Below are positions 26,099 through 34,408 of a DNA stretch of 64,000 nt, in pieces. Every line of letters begins with the position of its first letter. The first letter of the stretch is position 1. The notes beneath the pieces are model-generated. The model saw only the letters and a list, made by a program, of their open reading frames with translations. It did no database searches and was not told where the DNA came from. This DNA is from an uncultured Halieaceae bacterium (GTDB taxonomy: Bacteria; Pseudomonadota; Gammaproteobacteria; Pseudomonadales; Halieaceae), in NCBI GenBank assembly GCA_913045375.1, contig CAJWQE010000006.1, positions 1 through 64,000 of the forward strand, written 5' to 3'. A program made the position numbers and the translations under genes.

Positions 26099-26335
26099 AT
26101 GAGCAACATTGAAGATCGCGTTAAGAAAATCGTGGCAGAGCAGCTCGGTGTAAAAGAAGATGAAGTGAGCAATGAGTCATCATTCGTTGATGATCTCGGC
26201 GCAGACTCTCTCGATACCGTAGAGCTTGTCATGGCGCTCGAGGAAGAGTTCGATACCGAAATTCCGGATGAAGAAGCCGAGCAGATCACGACTGTTCAGT
26301 TGGCTATCAACTACATCAACGAGAATCTCGCTTAA
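26099..26335 (+). CDS. acpP: Acyl carrier protein
   Basis: The 78-residue acidic protein carries growing acyl chains on 4'-phosphopantetheine attached to Ser37 in [18 protein letters not shown]. The sequence is that of a canonical bacterial ACP. GGGG upstream is the ribosome site. A strong terminator follows, which separates it from fabF and is consistent with a high-level short transcript. Confidence 0.98.
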   Translation: MSNIEDRVKKIVAEQLGVKEDEVSNESSFVDDLGADSLDTVELVMALEEEFDTEIPDEEAEQITTVQLAINYINENLA

Positions 26336-26355
26336 ATCCAGAGAGTAATCTCGTG

Positions 26356-26388
26356 AAAAAGCCGCTCCACTAAGGGCGGCTTTTTTTT
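26356..26388 (+). terminator. Rho-independent terminator after acpP
   Basis: GCCGC and GCGGC form the stem, with A-run before and eight T after. It is placed 20 bases after the acpP stop. Confidence 0.87.
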
Positions 26389-26395
26389 ATGCTGG

Positions 26396-26401
26396 TACAA
26401 T
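26396..26401 (+). promoter_or_regulatory. Possible extended -10 promoter for fabF
   Basis: TGG followed by TACAAT lies directly after the T-run of the acpP terminator. No good -35 is visible. It would let fabF be expressed independently of acpP, with a leader of about 22 bases. Confidence 0.4.
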
Positions 26402-26429
26402 AAGTGGTCTGACAAATCTGGGGGCACAG

Positions 26430-27671
26430 ATGAACAACCGCAGAGTCGTGGTTACTGGTGTGGGTGCAATAACCGCATTGGGTTTGGACGTCGACAGTAC
26501 ATGGCGTGGCGTCACTAATGGCGTGAACGGAGTTCGCCCAATTGAGCATTTTGACGCGTCTGCTTTCTCAACTCGTTTCAGTGCGAGTCTCAATGACTTT
26601 TCGACCGAGGGTTACTTAGAGGCACGTGACGCCAAGCGCATGGATGCGTTCATTCAGTACGGAATGGTCGCCGGCATTCAAGCTATGCGGGACTCAGGTC
26701 TCGAAATTACGGAAGAAAATCAGGATCGAGTTGGCTGTAATGTCGGGGCGGGCATAGGCGGTATTGGACTAATCGAGAAGATGTCCTTAACACTCAATAA
26801 TTCTAGCCCTCGAAAAATTTCTCCCTTTTTCGTTCCCGGCTCCATCATCAATATGGTGGCCGGTAACCTGTCTATCGAGTTCAATCTGCGTGGACCTAAT
26901 CTGGCCATGGTGACTGCGTGTACGACCGGCACACACAGCATCGGCCTGGGTGCGCGACTGATTGCGGCCGGTGATGCCGATGCAATGTTGGTTGGCGGCG
27001 CAGAGATGGGTACGACGCCGGTTGGGCTAGGCGGTTTTGCAGCCGCCCGAGCGTTATCAACCCGTAACGACGATCCAGAGCACGCCTCGCGGCCTTGGGA
27101 CAAAGATCGAGACGGCTTTGTACTCGGTGATGGCGCCGGTGTGATGATGCTTGAATCGCTAGAGAGTGCTCAGGCGAGGGGCACTAAGATTTACGCGGAA
27201 GTGGTTGGCTTTGGCATGAGTGGGGATGCTTACCATATGACATCACCACCTGAAGATGGACGTGGTGCTGCTCTGGCAATGCGGAACGCCCTTCGGGATG
27301 CCGGCATAAACCCCTCTGATGTGGACTACATCAACGCTCATGGAACTTCGACACCAGCGGGTGATGTCGCCGAAACCGTCGCGATTAAGAGCGTATTCAG
27401 GGAGCACGCATACGATTTGGCCGTCAGTTCAACAAAGTCGATGATAGGACACCTGCTAGGTGCTGCTGGCGCCGTAGAGGCAATATTTTCAGTTCTCGCG
27501 ATCCGTGATGGTGTTGCACCGCCTACGATTAATCTCGAAAATCCAGACGATGGCTGTGATTTGAACTACGTACCGGGTATGGCGCAGGAACGATCGATCG
27601 ATGTCGCCGTATCGAATTCGTTTGGCTTCGGGGGCACCAACGGCACGCTCGTCTTTAAAAAGTTCAGCTGA
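26430..27671 (+). CDS. fabF: 3-oxoacyl-ACP synthase II
   Basis: The 413-residue condensing enzyme elongates acyl-ACP. Catalytic Cys164 is in [12 protein letters not shown], and His residues are in [11 protein letters not shown] and [13 protein letters not shown]. The C-terminal [15 protein letters not shown] is typical. GGGGGC upstream supports the ATG. pabC, often next in relatives, is not present: mltG follows eleven bases after the stop. Confidence 0.97.
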   Translation: MNNRRVVVTGVGAITALGLDVDSTWRGVTNGVNGVRPIEHFDASAFSTRFSASLNDFSTEGYLEARDAKRMDAFIQYGMVAGIQAMRDSGLEITEENQDRVGCNVGAGIGGIGLIEKMSLTLNNSSPRKISPFFVPGSIINMVAGNLSIEFNLRGPNLAMVTACTTGTHSIGLGARLIAAGDADAMLVGGAEMGTTPVGLGGFAAARALSTRNDDPEHASRPWDKDRDGFVLGDGAGVMMLESLESAQARGTKIYAEVVGFGMSGDAYHMTSPPEDGRGAALAMRNALRDAGINPSDVDYINAHGTSTPAGDVAETVAIKSVFREHAYDLAVSSTKSMIGHLLGAAGAVEAIFSVLAIRDGVAPPTINLENPDDGCDLNYVPGMAQERSIDVAVSNSFGFGGTNGTLVFKKFS

Positions 27672-27681
27672 GCGCAACCAG

Positions 27682-28707
27682 GTGCTGATACGAACTGGGT
27701 TGGCACTGGCGCTTCTCGCCTTGTTAGCCGTTACTGTTCTGGTCTCATCGGCACAAAATGCGCTCCATAATCCTCTCAATCTAAATGCGGAACCGGGTAT
27801 TTTTGAGGTTCAACAAGGAGACGGGCTGATCAGGGTGCTGAATACCCTGGAATCCGAGGGTGTGATTGACTCGGCGCTCAAGGTTCGGGTCGGATTGCGG
27901 TTGAACGGTAAGAATCTTGTAGTAAAGCGAGGGGAGTACCAGCTCTTTGCAGGGGAGACTGTGCTCCAACTCCTCGATCGAATGGATAGGAATGACGTTA
28001 TTCTCTATCCAATCACTATTCCGGAAGGCGTCACCTTCAGTTGGTTTTTAGCGACGCTGTGGGAACATCCCGAGGTAACGAGGGTGCTCGAAAGCGTTCA
28101 TGACGAGCGTCTTTTGAATGTCATTCAGCCCTATGCCAGCCCCGAGGGCTTGTTTCTCCCAGAGACGTATCTCATCCAGTCGGGCGATACAGACCTTGAC
28201 GTCCTGGTACGCGCAAGAGCTGCGATGCAAGACGCGTTGATGGATGCATGGAGCGCGCGTACTAAGAACCTGCCACTGACAGAGCCCTATGAGGCTCTTA
28301 TTTTGGCTTCGATCGTCGAAAAAGAGACAGGAGTCGCCAGTGAGCGTCCTGAAATTGCGGGTGTCTTTACTCGGCGTTTGGCGCTGCGCATGCGGCTCCA
28401 GACCGATCCTACGGTTATCTACGGACTTGGCACCGAATTTGACGGTAATCTTACTCGTCGTCATTTGCGGGATGACAACAATCAGTTCAACACCTACCGC
28501 ATTGCTGGCTTGCCGCCAACCCCCATTGCTCTACCGGGAAAAGAGGCGATTGTGGCTTCGCTGAATCCAAAAGACGGAGAGGCGCTGTATTTCGTTGCAA
28601 AAGGTGACGGCAGTCATGCGTTCAGTCGGACGTTGAGCGAGCACGAGGAAAATGTGAGACGCTATCAACTAAAACGTCGCAAGGATTATCGGTCGAGCCC
28701 CAAGTAA
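27682..28707 (+). CDS. mltG: Endolytic murein transglycosylase MltG
   Basis: The 341-residue inner-membrane protein cleaves nascent glycan strands and sets their length. One N-terminal transmembrane helix (GLALALLALLAVTVLVSS) is followed by a LysM-like segment (FEVQQGDGLIRVLNTLE) and the YceG catalytic domain. The catalytic Glu is in ILASIVEKETGV, and the QTDPTVIYGLG and NTYRIAGLPPTPI motifs are present. I place the start at GTG 27682. The frame is open further upstream within fabF, and 341 residues equals the usual length. The ribosome site is weak, so the exact start is uncertain. Confidence 0.93.
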   Translation: MLIRTGLALALLALLAVTVLVSSAQNALHNPLNLNAEPGIFEVQQGDGLIRVLNTLESEGVIDSALKVRVGLRLNGKNLVVKRGEYQLFAGETVLQLLDRMDRNDVILYPITIPEGVTFSWFLATLWEHPEVTRVLESVHDERLLNVIQPYASPEGLFLPETYLIQSGDTDLDVLVRARAAMQDALMDAWSARTKNLPLTEPYEALILASIVEKETGVASERPEIAGVFTRRLALRMRLQTDPTVIYGLGTEFDGNLTRRHLRDDNNQFNTYRIAGLPPTPIALPGKEAIVASLNPKDGEALYFVAKGDGSHAFSRTLSEHEENVRRYQLKRRKDYRSSPK

Positions 28708-29348
28708 TGACAGAATCAAAAACGTCAGCAATGTTCGTTACGCTTGAGGGTGGCGAGGGGGCAGGTAAGTCTACGAGCCGCGATTTTATTGTGTCCTTAC
28801 TTAAGGAACACAACGTTCCCTTTATCCAAACACGAGAACCGGGTGGGACACCGATTGGCGAGGTCTTGCGAGAGCTGCTGTTGTCGAAGGAAGGCACGGC
28901 TCCTTCCGTGACCACCGAGCTGTTGATGGTGTTTGCGGCACGTGCGCAACACCTGCACGAAGTTATTGAACCCGCGCTGCGTGAGGGTCAGTGGGTCTTG
29001 TGTGATCGTTTCACTGACGCCACCTATGCCTATCAAGGGTTCGGTCGAGGTTTTGACTTGGGCGAGATCGAAGCGCTTGAAGCGTTGGTACAACGAGGAA
29101 GGCATCCTGATCTCACCCTCTTATTTGATATTGATCCGCAGCTTGGGATGGCGCGTGCGCGGCAGCGTGCCGAGCTCGATCGTTTCGAGCAAGAGGAGTT
29201 GGCGTTTTTTGAGAAGGTCAGAAAAGGTTATTTGAGCCGTGCTGAATGCGACTCGCGTTTCAAAATCATTGATGCATCGCGATCAATTGGCGATGTGCAG
29301 GATGCACTGCGAGAGATATTGAAGCCCCTTTTGGACAGAGCATCATGA
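28707..29348 (+). CDS. tmk: Thymidylate kinase
   Basis: The 213-residue enzyme phosphorylates dTMP to dTDP. The P-loop is LEGGEGAGKST, the DR(Y/F) motif is LCDRFTDATYAYQG, and the LID region is RARQRAELDRFEQEE. The N-terminal residues before MFVTLEGG are slightly longer than usual. The ATG overlaps the mltG stop (TAATG). Confidence 0.96.
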   Translation: MTESKTSAMFVTLEGGEGAGKSTSRDFIVSLLKEHNVPFIQTREPGGTPIGEVLRELLLSKEGTAPSVTTELLMVFAARAQHLHEVIEPALREGQWVLCDRFTDATYAYQGFGRGFDLGEIEALEALVQRGRHPDLTLLFDIDPQLGMARARQRAELDRFEQEELAFFEKVRKGYLSRAECDSRFKIIDASRSIGDVQDALREILKPLLDRAS

Positions 29349-30307
29349 TGCTGGATGTCTTTTCCGAGCATAAAGTGGTTATTGGTGATCTCCTGTCGCT
29401 GCATATCAATAATCAGTTACCCCATGCCGTTCTTATTACAAGTGTCTCCGGAGTTGGGCTCGCAAGTGTTGCCAGCAGTCTGTGCGCGACGCTTCTGTGT
29501 GAGCGAGATAATGACTCGCCTTGCGGTGAGTGCAGTAGTTGTAGTCGCGTATCAGGCGGCACGCACGGTGATTATCGCTGGGTGGAGGTCCCCGAGGGGA
29601 AAGCGAGCATCGGTGTGGATCAGATCCGCGAAGCCGGCGACTTCGTCACGAAAACGGCGGGTTACGGCTCGCAAAAGATATTGGTCATATCCGATGCCGA
29701 GAAAATGACTACGGGCGCCTCAAATGCGCTCCTCAAAACACTAGAAGAGCCTCAGGGAAACTCATTGATCGTATTGTTGTCGCAACGAACCTGGCTATTA
29801 CCCGCTACGATTCGCTCGCGATGTCAGACCTGGCGATTACCCGCACTCAAAGCAGCTTCATCCATTAACCACCTTCGTGCTGCAGGCGTTGCTGTTCCCT
29901 CGGACATCAGCGAGAACGATCGAGCGCTAGAAAGGTTGGTCTTAGCGGTGGTCGAAGGAAAAGCGGAGGCGCGCTCTGTCGTAATGAACATGGTTGAAGT
30001 GATGTTGTCGACCGACATGTCTGTGGCTGACGCGTCAAGTGTGCTTCAAGGTTTTGAACTCACCGACAGTGTAGAGGCAGTCACACTCGCTCTTGAGGAA
30101 CGACTGAGCAGTCAGGCTGCCGGAAGTAGCTCGCTTATCGCCTTGCTGCAGTTGCATCGAGCCATCGCCTCGCTTTTGCAGCGACTACGTAACGGGGCTG
30201 TTCCGGCAAAGGAGTCCACGTGCTACGAGATTGCGAGCTTAATTGCGAAAGCAAGGGGCGACGATGTGGCTGCCATCAATCGAAGCCTTGAGGTCATGGG
30301 CGCTTGA
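29345..30307 (+). CDS. holB: DNA polymerase III subunit delta'
   Basis: The 320-residue protein is a clamp-loader subunit. Four Cys (CERDNDSPCGECSSC) form the zinc-binding module. SNALLKTLEEPQGNSLIVLLS and the TIRSRCQTWRL sensor region are typical of delta'. The P-loop region SGVGLASVA is degenerate, as expected because delta' does not hydrolyse ATP. The start overlaps the tmk stop by four bases; a second ATG follows immediately. Confidence 0.93.
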   Translation: MMLDVFSEHKVVIGDLLSLHINNQLPHAVLITSVSGVGLASVASSLCATLLCERDNDSPCGECSSCSRVSGGTHGDYRWVEVPEGKASIGVDQIREAGDFVTKTAGYGSQKILVISDAEKMTTGASNALLKTLEEPQGNSLIVLLSQRTWLLPATIRSRCQTWRLPALKAASSINHLRAAGVAVPSDISENDRALERLVLAVVEGKAEARSVVMNMVEVMLSTDMSVADASSVLQGFELTDSVEAVTLALEERLSSQAAGSSSLIALLQLHRAIASLLQRLRNGAVPAKESTCYEIASLIAKARGDDVAAINRSLEVMGA

Positions 30308-30349
30308 ACGCGACTTGGCAACCAAGCCCGTGAGCGATAGGCTGAACGC

Positions 30350-30694
30350 ATGAGCGAAGACAATAGACAGGGCATCCTCTCACTGACGATTAAAGATCGT
30401 GCGGTGTTGTACGCGGCCTATATGCCCTTCGTTCGGCACGGCGGTCTTTTTGTCCCCACGAACAAGAAGTATGAGCTCGGAGAGGAGGTATTCATCCTGC
30501 TGGCGCTGATGGACGAGCCCGAGAAAATCCCGATCAACGGAAAAGTAGTCTGGGTAACTCCAAAAGGTGCGCAGGGTAATCGGCAGGCTGGGATAGGCGT
30601 TCAGTTCTCTGAAGCGGACTTTGCTGCTGCCACAAAAATTGAAGAGCATTTAGGCACAGGTCTTGTCTCTGACCGTCCTACCCACACGATGTAA
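30350..30694 (+). CDS. pilZ: Type IV pilus assembly PilZ protein
   Basis: The 114-residue protein is a single PilZ domain in the holB-pilZ order known from Pseudomonas, where PilZ is needed for type IV pilus assembly through PilB and FimX. HGGLFVPTNKKYELGEEVFILLALMDEPEKIPINGKVVWVTPKGAQGNRQAGIGVQF fits the family; I see neither the RxxxR nor the (D/N)xSxxG c-di-GMP motif, in line with PilZ proper. A type IV pilus machinery is therefore expected elsewhere. tatD, which often follows, is absent. Confidence 0.88.
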   Translation: MSEDNRQGILSLTIKDRAVLYAAYMPFVRHGGLFVPTNKKYELGEEVFILLALMDEPEKIPINGKVVWVTPKGAQGNRQAGIGVQFSEADFAAATKIEEHLGTGLVSDRPTHTM

Positions 30695-30837
30695 GACCCG
30701 CTGTATTGCAACAGCATTAGTTTCACGATTCTTGCCATGGATTTGGCCTTCGCCGATTGAATCGGTTCATCTAATGTGACACCATCCGCGCCCTTAGGTC
30801 AGGAACCACCGACGCACTCGCATGAGTGATCGTTTAC

Positions 30838-30922
<85 letters not shown>

Positions 30923-30940
30923 AATTCCTTCATGGATTAT

Positions 30941-30960
30941 TGCCCCACGACGGGGCCTTT
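30941..30960 (+). terminator. Possible terminator after tRNA-Leu
   Basis: GCCCC and GGGGC form a five-pair stem followed by CCTTT and, later, TTTT. It is weak and lies only 26 bases before tig, so it may allow readthrough into tig. Confidence 0.4.
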
Positions 30961-30985
30961 GAGTGTTTTAAGTTAGGAGACGAAG

Positions 30986-32314
30986 ATGCGTGTCTCGGTA
31001 GAAACGACATCGGGTTTAGAGCGTAAATTAACAGTAGGTGTGCCAGCGGACGAAGTGGATTCTGCGGTTGATAAAAAGTTAGCAGAAGCGTCCAAAAATG
31101 TCCGCTTGCCTGGCTTTCGTCCGGGTAAAGTCCCCATGAGCGTGATGAAGCAGCGGTTCGGTCCTGGTGTTCGTCAGGAAGTTCTGGGTGACGTCATTAA
31201 TCAGTCGTTCCAAGAAGCGGTCATTGGTGAAAATCTGAGACCCGCAGGACAACCAAGCATTGAAGCCAAGAGTGTCGAGAGTGGGAAGGACGTGGAATAC
31301 GTTGCGACGTTCGAAATCTATCCCACTGTCTCCCTTAATGAAGTCAGAGACTTTGAGGTCACAAAACTTACCTGTGAGATCGGCGAGAGCGACGTCAACG
31401 ATATCATCGAAGTGTTCCAGAAACAGCAGGGACAATTAGTCGACGTAGATCGCGCAGCGGAAGAGGGTGACACACTAACCATCGATTTCGAGGGATTCAA
31501 AGACGGTGAGGCCTTCGATGGCGGGGCTGGAACAGATACCGCACTGGAGCTCGGCTCAGGCCGGATGATTCCTGGGTTTGAGGATGGGCTCGTTGGTGCT
31601 TCTGCCGGCGAGGAGCGCACGCTTGAGCTGACATTCCCTGAGGATTATCACTCCGAGGAGCTCAAAGGGGCGGCAGTCGAGTTCAAAGTGACCGTGAAGG
31701 CAGTGAAAGCGATGGAGCTTGCTGAGCTCAACGCCGAACTTTTCGCCTCCTATGGCGTAGAGGGTGATGATGTCGAAGCTTTCCGAGCTGAAGTTCAGAA
31801 GAATATGGAGCGAGAGCTCAAGGGTGCGATCGACGCGCACGTTAAGCAGCAGGTCATGGATGCCATCATAGAGGCGCACCCAGAGCTTGAGATTCCGCAG
31901 AGTCTGATTGCCCAGGAAACCGATGCACTGCGGGGCCAGATGTTCCAGCAGTTTGGCGGTGGTGTGAGTCCAGATATGGATCTTAAGAGTATTCTCCCTG
32001 ACGAGATGTTCAGCGAGCGCGCTGAAACGCGCGTCCGATTGGGCCTGCTGGTGAGCGAACTTGTCCAAGACTTGGGCGTCCGTGCTGAGCCAAACAAAGT
32101 GCGCGAGCTGATCGAGGAGATTGCCTCCACCTACCAGGATCCAGAGGAGGTCATCAATTGGTATTACGAAGACAACAACCAATTGATGGGCATTGAGTCG
32201 CGTGTGTTGGAAGATGCGGTAGTGGAAAAGTTGCTTGAACAGGCTAAAGTCACCGAAGAAGCAACGGGTTACCAGGACGCACTGCAGCGGACCCGAGCAG
32301 CGACCCAGCAGTAA
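30986..32314 (+). CDS. tig: Trigger factor
   Basis: The 442-residue ribosome-associated chaperone has the expected three parts. The ribosome-binding domain ([17 protein letters not shown], with the ribosome-contact motif region [13 protein letters not shown]) comes first. An FKBP-type prolyl isomerase domain is near 150-245 ([37 protein letters not shown]), followed by the helical chaperone domain. AGGAG upstream sets the start. clpP-clpX-lon follow, the standard order. Confidence 0.97.
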   Translation: MRVSVETTSGLERKLTVGVPADEVDSAVDKKLAEASKNVRLPGFRPGKVPMSVMKQRFGPGVRQEVLGDVINQSFQEAVIGENLRPAGQPSIEAKSVESGKDVEYVATFEIYPTVSLNEVRDFEVTKLTCEIGESDVNDIIEVFQKQQGQLVDVDRAAEEGDTLTIDFEGFKDGEAFDGGAGTDTALELGSGRMIPGFEDGLVGASAGEERTLELTFPEDYHSEELKGAAVEFKVTVKAVKAMELAELNAELFASYGVEGDDVEAFRAEVQKNMERELKGAIDAHVKQQVMDAIIEAHPELEIPQSLIAQETDALRGQMFQQFGGGVSPDMDLKSILPDEMFSERAETRVRLGLLVSELVQDLGVRAEPNKVRELIEEIASTYQDPEEVINWYYEDNNQLMGIESRVLEDAVVEKLLEQAKVTEEATGYQDALQRTRAATQQ

Positions 32315-32342
32315 GCGCTGCGAGTTAACTAGGAGAGAAGGG

Positions 32343-32960
32343 ATGTCGTACGGCTACGAGACAGGAAACGAGAAAGCACTGGGTCTAGTGCCAATGGTGA
32401 TTGAGCAGACCTCACGTGGTGAGCGCTCGTTCGATATCTATTCTCGCCTGTTAAAGGAGCGCGTCATCTTTATCGTGGGCCCGATAGAGGACCAGATGGC
32501 AAATCTTGTCGTGGCTCAGTTGCTCTTCTTGGAGTCTGAAAACCCTGACAAGGATATTCATCTATACATCAACAGCCCGGGCGGGTCCGTGACTGCAGGT
32601 CTGTCGATATACGACACGATGCAATTTATCAAACCTGAAGTCAGTACCATGTGCGTCGGCCAAGCCGCATCAATGGGAGCTTTCTTGTTGAGTGGTGGTG
32701 CTAAAGGTAAGCGACTCATACTGCCAAATGCTCGCACCATGATTCATCAGCCAAGTGGCGGTGCCCAGGGGCAGGCGAGCGATATTGAAATTCAGGCCAA
32801 AGAGATCCTCTTCTTGCGCGAGCGACTCAATCGAATGCTATCTGAGCACACGGGTCAGCCGATGGACGTAATTGAGCGGGATACCGAACGTGACCGCTTC
32901 ATGAGTGCAGAGCAGAGTGTTGAATACGGTCTGGTAGACCAGGTCATCACATCACGCTAA
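32343..32960 (+). CDS. clpP: ATP-dependent Clp protease proteolytic subunit
   Basis: The 205-residue serine peptidase forms the double-ring chamber of ClpXP. The triad is Ser110 (GQAASMGAF), His135 (MIHQPSGG) and Asp184 ([12 protein letters not shown]). The frame is open 36 codons upstream inside tig, but the ATG at 32343 follows AGGAGAGAAGGG and fits the family's propeptide-bearing N-terminus ([22 protein letters not shown] begins shortly after). Confidence 0.97.
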   Translation: MSYGYETGNEKALGLVPMVIEQTSRGERSFDIYSRLLKERVIFIVGPIEDQMANLVVAQLLFLESENPDKDIHLYINSPGGSVTAGLSIYDTMQFIKPEVSTMCVGQAASMGAFLLSGGAKGKRLILPNARTMIHQPSGGAQGQASDIEIQAKEILFLRERLNRMLSEHTGQPMDVIERDTERDRFMSAEQSVEYGLVDQVITSR

Positions 32961-33008
32961 CGCCTTTTTGTAGAAACTAGATCTGGCGCCTTGCAATAGG
33001 CGTAGAAA

Positions 33009-33036
33009 CCTATCATCTTTGTGGTAAGAAGATAGG
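33009..33036 (+). promoter_or_regulatory. Stable hairpin and possible heat-shock promoter before clpX
   Basis: CCTATCATCTT and AAGAAGATAGG pair at ten of eleven positions around a six-base loop, 22 bases before the clpX start and without a T-run. CTTGCAA at 32990-32996 and TATCATCT 14 bases later partly match a sigma-32 promoter. Which of the two readings matters cannot be told by eye. Confidence 0.35.
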
Positions 33037-33057
33037 CAAGACACAGGGTCAGACGCG

Positions 33058-34338
33058 ATGACGGGTGACAGCACCAGCGACGAAAACGGAAAACTGCTTT
33101 ACTGCTCTTTTTGCGGGAAAAGCCAGAACGAGGTCCGTAAGCTAATTGCGGGTCCGTCCGTCTTCATCTGCGACGAGTGCGTTGATCTTTGTAACGACAT
33201 CATCCGAGAGGAGATTCAGGAAGCTGCGGCGCCAGAGGCGTCTGACAAGCTACCCGTGCCTCGCGAAATTAACGAAATTCTAGACGAGTACGTGATTGGG
33301 CAATCCAGAGCCAAGCGCGTTCTGTCCGTGGCTGTTTATAACCACTACAAGCGGTTGCGTACCGGCGAAGGTCAAGCCTCAGATGTAGAGTTGGGCAAGT
33401 CGAATATCCTTCTAGTGGGTCCGACGGGTTCTGGTAAGACACTGCTGGCCGAAACACTGGCCCGCTTACTGGACGTACCTTTCACGATTGCAGATGCAAC
33501 CACACTGACCGAAGCGGGCTATGTGGGTGAAGATGTTGAAAATATCATCCAGAAACTGCTGCAGAAGTGCGATTACGATGTTGAGAAGGCTCAAATGGGC
33601 ATCGTATACATCGACGAGATCGACAAGATTTCTCGGAAGTCCGATAACCCCTCGATCACGCGTGATGTATCGGGTGAGGGCGTCCAGCAAGCACTTCTTA
33701 AGTTGATCGAAGGAACTGTGGCTTCAGTGCCCCCGCAGGGTGGCAGAAAGCATCCTCAACAGGAGTTTCTGCAGGTTGATACCAGCAACATTCTTTTCAT
33801 CTGCGGTGGCGCGTTTGCCGGACTGGATAAAGTGATTCAAAACCGCTCGGCGAAAGGCGGCATCGGTTTTTCGGCCGACGTAAAGGGTCAATCGGAGCAG
33901 AAGAATTTCGCCGAGAGTTTGCATGACCTTGAGGCTGAAGACCTAGTTCAGTATGGATTGATTCCTGAGTTTGTCGGACGTTTGCCAATGATTGCGACCC
34001 TCGAGGAGCTTGACGTCACTGCGCTAATGCAAATTCTGACAGAACCCAAGAACGCGCTTACCAAGCAGTACCGAAAAATGTTCGACATGGAAGGCGTAGA
34101 AATCGATTTCCGCGAAGACGGATTACGTGCCGTTGCTACTAAAGCGATGGAACGGAAGACCGGTGCGCGGGGTTTGCGGTCTATTCTGGAGAATGTCCTG
34201 CTTGAGTCCATGTACAACATCCCATCGCAGACCGGTGTTGCCAAGATCGTGGTAGACGAGTCGGTCATTAACGGCGACTCTGAACCTCTGCTGGTTTACG
34301 AAACACAAGACGAGACGATTGCTGCTCAAGACGCATAA
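33058..34338 (+). CDS. clpX: ATP-dependent Clp protease ATPase subunit ClpX
   Basis: The 426-residue AAA+ unfoldase feeds substrates to ClpP. The N-terminal zinc-binding domain has Cys16, 19, 38 and 41 ([21 protein letters not shown]). Walker A is GPTGSGKT near 121, Walker B is [10 protein letters not shown], and the IGF loop that docks on ClpP is in [12 protein letters not shown]. All functional parts are intact. Confidence 0.98.
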   Translation: MTGDSTSDENGKLLYCSFCGKSQNEVRKLIAGPSVFICDECVDLCNDIIREEIQEAAAPEASDKLPVPREINEILDEYVIGQSRAKRVLSVAVYNHYKRLRTGEGQASDVELGKSNILLVGPTGSGKTLLAETLARLLDVPFTIADATTLTEAGYVGEDVENIIQKLLQKCDYDVEKAQMGIVYIDEIDKISRKSDNPSITRDVSGEGVQQALLKLIEGTVASVPPQGGRKHPQQEFLQVDTSNILFICGGAFAGLDKVIQNRSAKGGIGFSADVKGQSEQKNFAESLHDLEAEDLVQYGLIPEFVGRLPMIATLEELDVTALMQILTEPKNALTKQYRKMFDMEGVEIDFREDGLRAVATKAMERKTGARGLRSILENVLLESMYNIPSQTGVAKIVVDESVINGDSEPLLVYETQDETIAAQDA

Positions 34339-34355
34339 ATTGATGCGTCCCGGGG

Positions 34356-34383
34356 CTTGAGATTGGTGAAAAAGCCCCCATCT
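34356..34383 (+). promoter_or_regulatory. Sigma-32 (heat-shock) promoter of lon
   Basis: CTTGAGA, a 13-base spacer and CCCCATCT match the sigma-32 consensus (CTTGAAA, CCCCATnT) almost perfectly. Transcription would start near 34390, about 20 bases before the lon ATG at 34409. The same bases can pair as GGGGCTT with AAGCCCC, but no T-run follows. Confidence 0.75.
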
Positions 34384-34408
34384 CTACCCTGAACACATGG
34401 AGATGACT

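Noticed and set aside
30695..30837. Promoter for tRNA-Leu
   Set aside because: TCTAAT at 30770-30775 looks like a -10 but I found no -35 at a proper distance, so I did not list it.
34352..34378. GGGGCTT...AAGCCCC hairpin read as a clpX terminator
   Set aside because: No T-run follows, and the same bases form a near-consensus heat-shock promoter for lon, which explains them better.
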